64,000 bases of DNA from Puniceibacterium confluentis. GTDB lineage: Bacteria > Pseudomonadota > Alphaproteobacteria > Rhodobacterales > Rhodobacteraceae. The notes under the pieces are model-generated. The model saw only the letters and a list, made by a program, of their open reading frames with translations. It was not told the DNA's origin and made no database searches. Both the position numbers and the translations under genes were made by a program. The stretch is from assembly GCF_007923445.1 (NCBI RefSeq), contig NZ_VOJI01000010.1, positions 62,001 to 126,000 of the forward strand. The letters are read 5' to 3'. Below, in pieces: positions 8,405 through 16,537 of this stretch. How positions within the stretch are numbered: position 1 is the stretch's first letter; the number at the start of each line of letters is the position of its first letter.

Positions 8405-10072
8405 TCAGATGTGAAAGGCCACGCCCTCTTCCGCCAGCCCCCCGCCCAGCGCTGACACCGTGCCGTCTGCGCGCCAGCAGGCGGCACCGGTCATCGCGCC
8501 GTCCGGGCCAAAGGCGATGGCATTCATCCCACCGCCGATATGCGGCACCACACGCACATCGTGGCCCCGCGCCGTCAACGCCTGGACATGATGGGCAAAG
8601 CCCGGCTCGACCTCGACATGGCCGCCTTCGGTCCAGACACGCGGCGCCTCGACCGCCTGCTGCGGCGTCATGCCGTGATCAATCATGTTGACGATGGCCT
8701 GCAACGCCGAGGGAAAGATCCGCAGGGCCCCCGGCAACCCGAGCGCAAAGGCCGGCCGACCGTCCTTCAGCACGATCATCGGTGCCATCGAGGTCGGCAC
8801 CCGCTTGCCCGGCGCGATCGACAGCGCCTTGCCGGGATGCGGGTCGAAATTATACATGTAGTTGTTGGGAATGATGCCGGTGCCGGGCACCATGAACCGT
8901 GCGCCGAACAGCCCGTTGATCGTATGCGTCGCCGAAACGATCATCCCGTCCCGGTCCGCCACGGTGATATGTGTGGTGGAGTTGCTCTCGTACCCCGGCG
9001 GCACCGGCCCGGACCCGCCGACATCGCGCAGCCGCGCGCGGCAGTCGGCGGCATATTCCTTCGAGATGTAGTGCTCGACCGGAATATCCACAAAATCCGG
9101 ATCCCCCGAAGCAGCGCGCCGGTCCTCGAACCCCACGCGGATCACCTCCATCAGCAGATGCAGCCGCTCGGCGGAATCATAACCCATCGCCGCCAGATCG
9201 TAGCCTTCGAGAATGTTCAGCATCTGCGCCACATGCACACCCGAAGACGCGGGCGGCGGCGGCCCGGCGATCTCGAATCCGCGATAGCCAGAGAAAATCG
9301 CCTCGCGCTGGCGCGGCACGTAACCTGCAAGATCGGCCAGTGACACCGACCCGGCATCGGCGCCGCCGGTGTTCAGGCGGTCAACCAGCGCCCGCCCCAG
9401 GGCGCCACCGTGCAGCGCCGCCGCACCTTCATCGCGGATCAGTTTCAGGCTTTCGGCGTAGTCCGGCATCACCAGATGTGTCCCCACCGCCAGCGGATCG
9501 CCGCCGGGCAGAAAGACGCCCGCTATTTCCGGATCGGCCAGCATGTCCTCGGCGTGGCGCAGGATGTTGCCGCTGAGATAGCTGGTGACGCGGAATCCAC
9601 CGGCCGCCAGCCGTATCGCCGGCGCGATGACATCGCCAAAGGGCAGGCGCCCGTGCTGCGCATGCATCGCACACCACCCCGCCAGATTGCCCGGCACCGC
9701 CACCGCCGCCGGGCCGACCAGATTGAGCCGAACGGCGGTGTCCATGTAGTCCGGCAGGTGGTCTGAAACCGGCTGGTACATATCCGCCCGGGCCGATCCC
9801 GCCGCCTGGGACAGACAGTCAAAGACCACGTGGGTTCCGTCCGGCAAACGCAGATGGGACACCCCGCCGCCGGCAATGCCGACCATCATCGGCTCGACCA
9901 CCGTCAGCGCCAGAAGCGCCGCGACAGCTGCGTCGACTGCATTCCCGCCCATGGCGAGCATTTCGTGTCCCGCCGCCGATCCGAGCGGATGGTTGGTGAC
10001 CACCACCCCACCGGCGCCAGACGCCGGATGTTTCTTGCAGACAAAGGGCAACGGCAGATTTTTGGCGGGCAT
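8405..10072 (-). CDS. ggt: Gamma-glutamyltransferase (Ntn hydrolase)
   Basis: 555-residue autoprocessing enzyme that cleaves gamma-glutamyl amides such as glutathione. The nucleophile is expected at Thr366, in NSTTHITVADRDG, the start of the small subunit. The large-subunit signature GGNAVDAAVAALLALTVVEP is at residues 42-61. The small subunit has the LPGALRIF region and NNYMYNFDPHPGK. The ATG at 10072 is chosen because the open frame upstream has no family similarity. No obvious signal peptide, so a cytoplasmic or acylase-like member is possible. It converges with the dehydrogenase gene. Confidence 0.92.
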   Translation of the reverse strand: MPAKNLPLPFVCKKHPASGAGGVVVTNHPLGSAAGHEMLAMGGNAVDAAVAALLALTVVEPMMVGIAGGGVSHLRLPDGTHVVFDCLSQAAGSARADMYQPVSDHLPDYMDTAVRLNLVGPAAVAVPGNLAGWCAMHAQHGRLPFGDVIAPAIRLAAGGFRVTSYLSGNILRHAEDMLADPEIAGVFLPGGDPLAVGTHLVMPDYAESLKLIRDEGAAALHGGALGRALVDRLNTGGADAGSVSLADLAGYVPRQREAIFSGYRGFEIAGPPPPASSGVHVAQMLNILEGYDLAAMGYDSAERLHLLMEVIRVGFEDRRAASGDPDFVDIPVEHYISKEYAADCRARLRDVGGSGPVPPGYESNSTTHITVADRDGMIVSATHTINGLFGARFMVPGTGIIPNNYMYNFDPHPGKALSIAPGKRVPTSMAPMIVLKDGRPAFALGLPGALRIFPSALQAIVNMIDHGMTPQQAVEAPRVWTEGGHVEVEPGFAHHVQALTARGHDVRVVPHIGGGMNAIAFGPDGAMTGAACWRADGTVSALGGGLAEEGVAFHI

Positions 10073-10442
10073 GCTGGTCACTTTTCTGATGTGCCCGGCA
10101 CGCAAGCGCCGGTTCTTGGCGCCACTGTAACTTTCTGATCGCCGGTGTGAAGGACACCCGGCCCTGTCCGGTGAAAAACTGGCGACACTGACCTGATTTT
10201 CAGCATAAGGGCTTGGATTCCAAGCCCTTGCGCTTCCCGGGGCACGAGACCGGGCCATCTGAAACCGCTCCCCGAGACCCGGGGCCAGGCGCAGGTGTCA
10301 ACAGGGTGGCGCGGCCGCCCTTGCCTGCCGTATTCGCGGCGTCCGCAGATTGATACCCCCGCTCCGGCAGCATGCGCAGCCGCAGGGCAGGCACTGCATT
10401 TCAAGGCCGTCAGGCCATGGCAGAGACCGCAGGCTCAGGCCG
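10073..10442. other. Intergenic region between phosphomannomutase and ggt
   Basis: 370 bp with no convincing gene on either strand. It must hold the ggt promoter and the end of the phosphomannomutase transcript. The only strong structure is the palindrome at 10207-10229, listed separately. No tRNA was seen. Confidence 0.6.
10207..10229. repeat. 23-bp near-perfect palindrome upstream of ggt
   Basis: Arms AAGGGCTTGG and CCAAGCCCTT are exact inverse complements separated by 3 nt. No T-run follows on either strand, so a factor-independent terminator is not well supported. It lies about 135 bp upstream of the ggt start and 214 bp after the phosphomannomutase stop, so it could be an operator or an RNA-processing hairpin. 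Confidence 0.6.
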
Positions 10443-11834
10443 TCAGCGGCTCAGGATATCGCGCAGCACACCCAGCCCGGTTTCAAGGGTTGCGAAGGCC
10501 GCAGCCGGGTCATCGGCTTCGACATAAAGCCGCAGTTCCGGCGCATTTCCCGAGGGTCGGATATGAATGATTGTGCCGGTATCCGATGTCAGGCGCAGCC
10601 CGTCGGTCTGGTCCAGCGCCACCGCGGCGCCAAGACCCAGTCGGCCAAGCAGGTCATCCTGAACAGTGCTGTCCGCCGAAAGCTTTGACACCAGTGCCTG
10701 CGAGCGCTCGGTCGGCACATTTTCCAGCCGGTCAGCGGCAGTGAAGCGGGCCGGTTCCCGGGCTACACGGGCCGCAAGATCCATCCCGTCGCCGCTGCGT
10801 GACGCACAAAGCGCACCCAGGATCGGCAACATGGCGTCGCGGGTCATCAGCGCCGGCAGCGTCCCGCCGGGACCGGTGGCGTCAAAGCCCAGCAGGAAAC
10901 CGCCATTGGCCTCGTACCCGACCACCTTTTCGCCGGCTCGGGCCTCCATCGCGGCGATCACGTAGGGCGAACCGATGCGGGTGCGAACCACGGCGCCAAA
11001 GCTGTCACCGCTGTCGACTCCGGTGTTCGAGGACACCGGGGTGACGACCACTTCGGCCCCCACAAGCGCCGCCGTGATCTGGCCCAGAACATCCCCCGGG
11101 ACCACGGTGCCGCCGGCATCGGTGACCAGCGGACGGTCGGAATCGCCGTCGGTCGAGACGATGGCGTCAACGCGGTGCTCCGAAGCCCAGCTGCGCAGCT
11201 GGGCGCGGGTGGCGGCGTCCACCGCTTCGGTATCGACGGGGATGAAGGTTTCCGAACGGCCCAATTCGAGCACTTCTGCCCCGACACCGCGCAGGATGTC
11301 GCTCATCACGTCGCGGCCCACGGCGGAATGGCAGTAGATTCCGATCCGCGTGCCGCGCAGCGCCAGCGCCCCGAACGCCGAGACAAACCGGTCGCGATAG
11401 CGTGAGCAGGCCTGTGTGTCCCGGGTGAGGGCGGCGGTCAGCCCCCGCGCGGACAGGCCGAGCGCACCGAGTATCGCCGTCTCGTCGGACTTGGCGATTT
11501 CGCCGGTGCGGGTGTAGAACTTCAGTCCGTTCCTGTCGGCGGGGATGTGGCTGCCGGTGACCATCAGCGCGCCGGCACCGGCCTCCTGGGCTGCCAGCGC
11601 CAGTGCCGGCGTCGGCAGCGCGCCGCAGGAGACGACGTTGACACCCAGGTCACGCGCCGTGTCCGCCACCACCTCTGCCAGGGCAGGTGAACTGTCCCGC
11701 AGGTCATGGCCGACAAACAGCGTGCCACCGACGTCGCAGACCGACAGGAAGGCGCGAACATGGTCGGTCACAATCTGGTCGGTCAGTTCAACGACAAGGC
11801 CTCGCAGACCGCTGGTTCCGAATTTGGGGGGCAT
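10443..11834 (-). CDS. Phosphomannomutase / phosphohexomutase
   Basis: 463-residue alpha-D-phosphohexomutase interconverting hexose 6- and 1-phosphates for sugar-nucleotide and surface polysaccharide synthesis. The N-terminus (KFGTSGLRG) is the family start. The phosphoserine loop is MVTGSHIPADRNGLK, with TGSHIP in place of the usual TASHNP. The metal loop is STDGDSDRP, the sugar loop is GYEANGGFL, and the phosphate-binding loop near the C-terminus is RPSGNAPELRLY. An AGGAGG ribosome site lies upstream of the ATG. The Asn-to-Ile change in the serine loop may reflect a subfamily. Substrate preference (mannose, glucose or glucosamine phosphate) cannot be fixed. Confidence 0.88.
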   Translation of the reverse strand: MPPKFGTSGLRGLVVELTDQIVTDHVRAFLSVCDVGGTLFVGHDLRDSSPALAEVVADTARDLGVNVVSCGALPTPALALAAQEAGAGALMVTGSHIPADRNGLKFYTRTGEIAKSDETAILGALGLSARGLTAALTRDTQACSRYRDRFVSAFGALALRGTRIGIYCHSAVGRDVMSDILRGVGAEVLELGRSETFIPVDTEAVDAATRAQLRSWASEHRVDAIVSTDGDSDRPLVTDAGGTVVPGDVLGQITAALVGAEVVVTPVSSNTGVDSGDSFGAVVRTRIGSPYVIAAMEARAGEKVVGYEANGGFLLGFDATGPGGTLPALMTRDAMLPILGALCASRSGDGMDLAARVAREPARFTAADRLENVPTERSQALVSKLSADSTVQDDLLGRLGLGAAVALDQTDGLRLTSDTGTIIHIRPSGNAPELRLYVEADDPAAAFATLETGLGVLRDILSR

Positions 11835-12114
11835 GGGGCTGGCCTCCTGGCCTGTACTGAAAGTGTTTGTGGCAGAGCCGGGCCGGCGGGCCGTGCAGCG
11901 CCGCGACGCCCCGGGGGCCTGAGATCGCGCGGACCATAGACCGGGCTCTGACGGGCCACAAGTTGTGGCACCGTTTGGCATTCGGCCCTGACCGCATTTT
12001 CCGGCTTCACGCGCCTGGAGCTGATCTCTGCCTTGAAAAGATGCAGGTGCTCCGGCGGTTTCCCCGGCGGCGCAGCACCCGAACCGGCGGCGCAGGCCTT
12101 GCGACGGATCGCGG

Positions 12115-12564
12115 TTATTCGATCGCCACACCATGGGTGCGCTGCGCCTGCACCTGTTGTGCCTCTGCGGGCCATGTCGAGCGGATGAACGCGAGAACAT
12201 CCAGTATGTCCTCCGTGGACAGAACCTCGCCAAAGGCCGGCATGCCGCTGGTCACCCCCGTTACCCCGCGCGCCGCCAGCGCCGCCTGCCCGCCCATCTG
12301 CGTGTAGTCCAGCAACAATTGGGTATCGTGGTGCCAGGTATGACCGGTTTCGTCATGTGGCGGAGCAGGCAGAACTCCCCCGGGCCCCGGCGACCGCCAG
12401 TCCGCCTGTCCCTCCAGATCGGCGCCGTGACAGACCGCGCAGGTCTGCGCATAAAGCCGGGCACCGTTGTCCAGATCCCGCCCCTCGAACCGGTCCCCGG
12501 CCGGAAGCGCCGCAGGGACAAGGCTCAGCACCGCCGCCGCAAGTGTCAGCTGCGCGCGGTTCAT
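12115..12564 (-). CDS. Class I c-type cytochrome (monoheme)
   Basis: 149-residue exported electron carrier. A signal peptide covers about residues 1-22. One heme site, CAVCH, is at residues 42-46, and a Met ligand is likely in SGMPAFGE near residue 115. It is the last gene of the copper-oxidase operon; its ATG overlaps the cytochrome c' stop (ATGA). It probably passes electrons in the periplasm from or to the multicopper oxidase or cytochrome c', inferred only from gene order. Confidence 0.9.
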   Translation of the reverse strand: MNRAQLTLAAAVLSLVPAALPAGDRFEGRDLDNGARLYAQTCAVCHGADLEGQADWRSPGPGGVLPAPPHDETGHTWHHDTQLLLDYTQMGGQAALAARGVTGVTSGMPAFGEVLSTEDILDVLAFIRSTWPAEAQQVQAQRTHGVAIE

Positions 12565-12998
12565 TGCTTGAACGTGGCGTGGCAGGCTTTGCAGGCCCCG
12601 CCAAGTTTCTGCATTGTCTTCCCCAGGTCGACCGGGCTTTCCACCGTCCCCACGGATGCGAGGCTGACGGCCTGCAGCGCGTCGGCCCGGGTCGTGAAGG
12701 TGCCGAAATCCTGCCAGATGACAGGTCTGGCTTCGGATTTCGGGTCGCTTGCTTCGGGCGTGAACAGCGCGGGGATCCTGGCAGCCTCGTCCGCCATGCG
12801 GGCAAGGGCGGAGTCGATGGCATCCGGATTGAAGGCCGCCTCTCCCTTTGCCATCCTGCCGATGACCTTCATCTCTGCCGCAAGGGTCGACATGCCCTGC
12901 ATCCGGGCCATCACATGCACGTCCTTGACCCCGCCATGCGCCAGTGCGGCAGTTCCTGCAACGGCCAATGCCACAGCCATCCGGACAAGAGTTCTCAC
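12561..12998 (-). CDS. Cytochrome c' family protein
   Basis: 145-residue exported four-helix-type cytochrome with its single heme motif at the extreme C-terminus (CKACH, residues 136-140), the layout of cytochrome c'. The chosen GTG start at 12998 has AAAGGAAA upstream and gives a short signal peptide (MAVALAVAGTAALAHGG). The longer open frame would begin inside the multicopper oxidase gene and has a poor N-terminus. Cytochromes c' bind NO or buffer redox stress. It sits 20 nt after the multicopper oxidase and overlaps the following cytochrome c. Confidence 0.87.
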   Translation of the reverse strand: MRTLVRMAVALAVAGTAALAHGGVKDVHVMARMQGMSTLAAEMKVIGRMAKGEAAFNPDAIDSALARMADEAARIPALFTPEASDPKSEARPVIWQDFGTFTTRADALQAVSLASVGTVESPVDLGKTMQKLGGACKACHATFKQ

Positions 12999-13018
12999 TT
13001 TGGATTTCCTTTTCAGTT

Positions 13019-14410
13019 TCAACTTACGTCGATCCAGTTTGTCATGCCCGAGGCCGCATGGCCCAGCATATGACAATGCAGCAGCCACTTGCCCGGATTG
13101 TCCGCGACAAAGGCGATGTCGATCGGTTCATCCGGCAGGCTGAGGATGGTGTCGCGCATCGGACCAAGACTGCCGTCAGCGGCGATGGTCCGGAAATGCA
13201 TTCCATGCAAATGCATGGCATGCGCAAAGACGGTGCGGTTCGACAGCCGCAGGCGCACGGCCTCTCCGCGCGACAGGCTGGCGAAAGGGGTGTCATCCAT
13301 GCCCACCTGCCCGGCCAGGGCCCAGAACTGCCCTTCCTGCACCAGTTCGCGGAACCCGAGTTCACGGCCATTGAAGCGGGCATTGCGCAGGCCGCTCATG
13401 GCACCGCCTTCCATCACCATTTCCAGTTGGCGCGCCGCCTTCAGGTCGGGAAGCGCCATGTTCGGATTGGGTGCCAGCGGCGCCGGAACACCGCGTCGCG
13501 CGAGCGATGCGGCACCGCTGACCGGCATGTCCACCAGCGCCTGCCATGTGTCGTCATTGGCCTGGCGCACCAGTCCGGCAATCGCGCCCTCGGCAGCGGT
13601 GACATCGACCATCAGATCGATCCGCTGGGCGGGCGCCAGGATCAGGTCTCCGGTTACCGGTTCGGGCGCGGGCAGAGGCATGCCGTCCAGCGCAACGGTC
13701 CACCCCTCCAGCCCGTCGAGCCGCAGCACAAAGATCCGGGCGTTCGCGGCGTTGATCAGCCGCAGACGCAGCCGCGCGTGGCGCTGTACCGGCAAGCTGA
13801 GATCGTACCGACCGTTGGTGCCGATCAGGTTGCCCATCCGGCCCGCATGGCTTTGCATCATCGGGTTGCCAAAGTCCCCGGCAAAGGCCCCGGTGTCAGG
13901 GTCCAGAAGCCAGTCGTCCAGCATCAGCACTTCGTCCCGGTCCACATCCGGGGCGTCGGGCTCTTCGACGATCAGCGGCCCGGCCAACCCGCGCGCCACC
14001 TGTTCCATCGAATTGGTGTGGGAATGATACCAGTAGGTGCCGGCATCCGGCACGACAAAGTCGTACTCAAAGGTGCCGCCCGGCGGGACCGGATCCTGCG
14101 TCAGACCCGACACGCCATCCATGGCGTTGTCGATGCGGATGCCGTGCCAGTGTACCGACGTCGGCTCCGGCAGGTCGTTGACCAGCTGCCGCGTCAGCCG
14201 CGCGCCCTGTTTCGCGCGCAGCGTGGTGCCGGGCACCGTGCCGTCATAGCTCCAGACTTCGGTGGCGGCATAGCCTTCGGGCGCCAGCTGGACAACCGCG
14301 GGACGCGCGGTCAGCGGCGCGGATCCGGCAGCCATGCCGGGCCGCCCCAGAGCCGCGCCGACGGCCAGGCCGGCGCAGAAATCGCGGCGGGTGATTCGGG
14401 GGCCGCGCAT
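13019..14410 (-). CDS. Multicopper oxidase (CopA/CueO-like, Tat-exported)
   Basis: 463-residue three-cupredoxin-domain oxidase that couples oxidation of Cu(I) or another substrate to reduction of O2 to water. A twin-arginine type leader (TRRDFCAGLAVGAALG) is at the N-terminus. All four copper motifs are visible: HWHG at residues 87-90, HSH at 129-131, HAMHLHG at 397-403, and HCHMLGHAASGM at 445-456 (type 1 Cys, His and axial Met). The start at 14410 is one base after the stop of the upstream cytochrome gene. The upstream frame lacks a ribosome site. The operon context suggests periplasmic copper detoxification or cytochrome-linked oxidation. Confidence 0.93.
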   Translation of the reverse strand: MRGPRITRRDFCAGLAVGAALGRPGMAAGSAPLTARPAVVQLAPEGYAATEVWSYDGTVPGTTLRAKQGARLTRQLVNDLPEPTSVHWHGIRIDNAMDGVSGLTQDPVPPGGTFEYDFVVPDAGTYWYHSHTNSMEQVARGLAGPLIVEEPDAPDVDRDEVLMLDDWLLDPDTGAFAGDFGNPMMQSHAGRMGNLIGTNGRYDLSLPVQRHARLRLRLINAANARIFVLRLDGLEGWTVALDGMPLPAPEPVTGDLILAPAQRIDLMVDVTAAEGAIAGLVRQANDDTWQALVDMPVSGAASLARRGVPAPLAPNPNMALPDLKAARQLEMVMEGGAMSGLRNARFNGRELGFRELVQEGQFWALAGQVGMDDTPFASLSRGEAVRLRLSNRTVFAHAMHLHGMHFRTIAADGSLGPMRDTILSLPDEPIDIAFVADNPGKWLLHCHMLGHAASGMTNWIDVS

Positions 14411-14411
14411 C

Positions 14412-14843
14412 TCAGTTGATCCCGTTGGCGCGCTGCAACTCGCGGACGTAGCCCGCAATCATCAGGACATCGGCCGGCGTCAGCCCGGGTTGCGGCGGCA
14501 TGTCGCCGAACTTCCAGTGGTGCGACCGGACTCCCTGCTGCGCGGCCAGAACAAACGCCATGTCCCCGTGATGCGACGGTTCGTAAATCTTGTGAACCAG
14601 CGGCGGGCCGGACCCAAGCTTGCCTGCGGCATTTGCGCCGTGGCAGGCGGCGCAGGTCGCGTCAAATGCCCGTTTGCCGATTGTGGCATCCTGAGAAAGT
14701 GTCTCTGGCAGGGTGACCGCCACCATCGGCTCCCCCTCGCCCGGCGGGGCGGCCACCGGTTCTGACTGTGGCTGTCCAAAATACAGATATGCGGCGCCGC
14801 CAAGGGCCAGCGCGGCAACTGCGGCGATTGTGATCTTGTTCAT
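14412..14843 (-). CDS. Membrane-anchored c-type cytochrome
   Basis: 143-residue monoheme cytochrome with an uncleaved-type N-terminal hydrophobic anchor (residues 5-22), then a Pro/Glu-rich linker. The heme motif CAACH is at residues 64-68 and a Met ligand is likely in GDMPPQPG. The ATG at 14843 is preceded by GAGGAAC. It is immediately upstream of the multicopper oxidase (1 nt gap), so it is probably the oxidase's electron partner at the periplasmic face. The lack of gap argues for tight translational coupling. Confidence 0.9.
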   Translation of the reverse strand: MNKITIAAVAALALGGAAYLYFGQPQSEPVAAPPGEGEPMVAVTLPETLSQDATIGKRAFDATCAACHGANAAGKLGSGPPLVHKIYEPSHHGDMAFVLAAQQGVRSHHWKFGDMPPQPGLTPADVLMIAGYVRELQRANGIN

Positions 14844-14929
14844 ACCGAGTTCCTCAATCGCGCACGGCGTCTGGCCGTGCGGTGTCGTGCAGGCGGATCC
14901 GATCCGCCGGTGACTGTTTCGAACTTCGG

Positions 14930-15256
14930 TCAGCCACGCGGTGGCGGCAGGTCGAAAGGCACCGTCCTGGCATACATCGGAGGGCTGGCGGGCAGCGTGT
15001 AGCGAATTGCGCCCCGGCTGGCGCCGCCGAGGTCGCCGGACCCGGCGGGAACGGCAGCGGAGACGCAAAACGCCCCCTGGGAACACATTGCAGACGCGGG
15101 TCCGCCAGAGCGGTCATGCAGAGGCGCGTTTTCCGGGCAGTGCGTGCAGTTGTAGGCAGGCGTGACATGCGCCATGCCAGCCATCCCCGTCAGGGTCAGA
15201 ACCAGCAGGCCGGTACAGAGGATCAGCAGGAATTGTCGCACGGTCACTTTCATCAT
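14930..15256 (-). CDS. Small exported Cys/His-containing protein of the copper operon
   Basis: 108-residue protein of unknown family. A strong signal peptide or anchor (LLILCTGLLVLTLTGMAGMAHV, split around residue 20) is followed by YNCTHCPENAPLHD, with CxxC and His, and two later cysteines (AMCSQGAFC), a pattern that suits metal binding. The ATG at 15256 is followed directly by a second ATG, with AAAGGC upstream. It is the first gene of the operon, 86 nt before the membrane cytochrome. A periplasmic copper-binding role is inference from composition and position. Confidence 0.7.
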   Translation of the reverse strand: MMKVTVRQFLLILCTGLLVLTLTGMAGMAHVTPAYNCTHCPENAPLHDRSGGPASAMCSQGAFCVSAAVPAGSGDLGGASRGAIRYTLPASPPMYARTVPFDLPPPRG

Positions 15257-15451
15257 TGCTGTACTGCCTTTGCAGCATATAGCCGAGAACAGCCGCAAAT
15301 CAAAATTAACAACACATTATCTGTGTGACAGTCCCGGTTGCCGCGCGGACGGCCCTGCCCGTGACAGGGGTGCCGTTCCGGCCCTTGCTCGGGCGGTCCG
15401 CAGGGAGGGTATGACAGGAGTGTGGGGGTTTCAGATTCACCAAATTCAAGG

Positions 15452-15479
15452 AACATGTGACACCGATGTGTCACATGTT
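15452..15479. repeat. Perfect 12-bp inverted repeat next to tRNA-Lys
   Basis: Arms AACATGTGACAC and GTGTCACATGTT flank the 4-nt loop CGAT. It starts 12 nt beyond the 3' end of the minus-strand tRNA-Lys and lies in the leader side of the copper operon. As RNA it would be a very stable hairpin right after the tRNA; as DNA it is a 28-bp dyad able to bind a dimeric regulator. No T-run follows in either direction. Confidence 0.75.
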
Positions 15480-15490
15480 GCCTGAAATTA

Positions 15491-15566
15491 TGGTGAGCCC
15501 GTCGGGATCCGAACCCGAGACCTACTGATTAAAAGTCAGTTGCTCTACCAGCTGAGCTACAGGCCC
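15491..15566 (-). tRNA. tRNA-Lys (UUU anticodon)
   Basis: Reading the minus strand gives a full cloverleaf. The acceptor strand GGGCCTG pairs (with two G-U pairs) to CGGGCTC. The D-arm is AGCTCAGCTGGTAGAGCA, the anticodon stem ACTGA/TCAGT closes the loop CTTTTAA, and the T-arm is TCGGG-TTCGGAT-CCCGA. The anticodon TTT assigns lysine. The 3' CCA is encoded (plus-strand positions 15491-15493). Confidence 0.97.
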
Positions 15567-15709
15567 ACTAGGCGGCTATCTAGAAATTAGCCCGCGGGGG
15601 GTCAACCCCAAAAAGTGCATTTTATGACCATCTTGTAACGGCCCCGGATTTCGCCGCACCGCAGCCACTGGAAACGGGTCCGGCGCTGGCGTATATGCGC
15701 GCGATGAAC

Positions 15710-16537
15710 ATGCGCGATTCCCAGGGGCTGCCCTTTATGAAGATGCACGGGCTTGGCAACGACTTTGTCGTGCTGGACGCTCGTGCGCATGACATTGCGG
15801 TGACCCCGGCGCTGGCCGTGGCCCTGGCAGACCGGCACTGCGGAGTGGGATTCGACCAGCTGGCGCTGATCACGCCGACCGGTGCGGGGGATGCGCATCT
15901 GACGTTCTACAATGCCGACGGATCGACCTCGGCGGCATGCGGCAACGCCACGCGCTGCATCGCGCGCCACCTGATGGCGGAAACCGGAAAGACGGCTCTG
16001 ACCCTGACCACCGACCGCGGCACCTTGCACGCGGTGGATGCAGGCGGCGGGCTGACCTCGGTCAATATGGGACCGCCGCAGCTGGACTGGGCCGACATTC
16101 CGCTGGCGGAGGCGATGGACACGCTGGACCTGCCGATTGACGGCAATCCGGTGGCGACCGGCATGGGCAATCCACATTGCACCTTTTTTGTGCCCGACGC
16201 GACAGCGGTGGATCTGGCCACGCTGGGGCCGCGCTTTGAGCATCATGCGCTGTTTCCACAGCGCACAAACGTCCAATTCGCCTCGCTCGTCGGGCCGGAT
16301 CACCTGCGGATGCGGGTCTGGGAACGCGGTGTCGGAATCACACTGGCCTCGGGTTCCTCGTCCTGCGCCACTGCCGTCGCGGCCGCGCGGCGCGGCCTGA
16401 CCGGGCGGCGGGTGCGCATCGACCTGGACGGCGGCACACTGGACGTGGACTGGCGCGACGATGGCGTCTGGATGACCGGGGCGACCATGCATGTGGCCAG
16501 CGGCGTGCTGACCGCAGACTGGCTGGCATCGCTGTGA
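15710..16537 (+). CDS. dapF: Diaminopimelate epimerase (second catalytic Cys replaced by Ser)
   Basis: 275-residue enzyme converting LL- to meso-diaminopimelate for lysine and peptidoglycan. The N-terminal [11 protein letters not shown] and the first catalytic loop AACGNATRC (Cys77) are canonical. The second loop, normally ACGSGACA, reads ASGSSSCA, so the catalytic position is Ser214 and a Cys follows at 219. The start at 15710 fits related proteins; two other ATGs lie 6 and 15 nt upstream. The stop overlaps the mtaB GTG start by 4 nt. I believe a similar loop occurs in related alphaproteobacteria, but could not check. Confidence 0.93.
   Translation: MRDSQGLPFMKMHGLGNDFVVLDARAHDIAVTPALAVALADRHCGVGFDQLALITPTGAGDAHLTFYNADGSTSAACGNATRCIARHLMAETGKTALTLTTDRGTLHAVDAGGGLTSVNMGPPQLDWADIPLAEAMDTLDLPIDGNPVATGMGNPHCTFFVPDATAVDLATLGPRFEHHALFPQRTNVQFASLVGPDHLRMRVWERGVGITLASGSSSCATAVAAARRGLTGRRVRIDLDGGTLDVDWRDDGVWMTGATMHVASGVLTADWLASL

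Noticed and set aside
10073-10258. Extended N-terminus of gamma-glutamyltransferase
   Set aside because: The extra 62 residues lack family similarity and cross the palindrome at 10207-10229; the ATG at 10072 fits the family start.
11835-12233. 133-residue N-terminal extension of phosphomannomutase
   Set aside because: It would overlap the cytochrome c gene, has low-complexity Arg/Ala content, and the ATG at 11834 has AGGAGG.
15457-15476. CRP-like site TGTGA..TCACA in the palindrome
   Set aside because: The spacing between half-sites is 10 bp, not the 6 bp of CRP/FNR sites, so it is listed only as a dyad.
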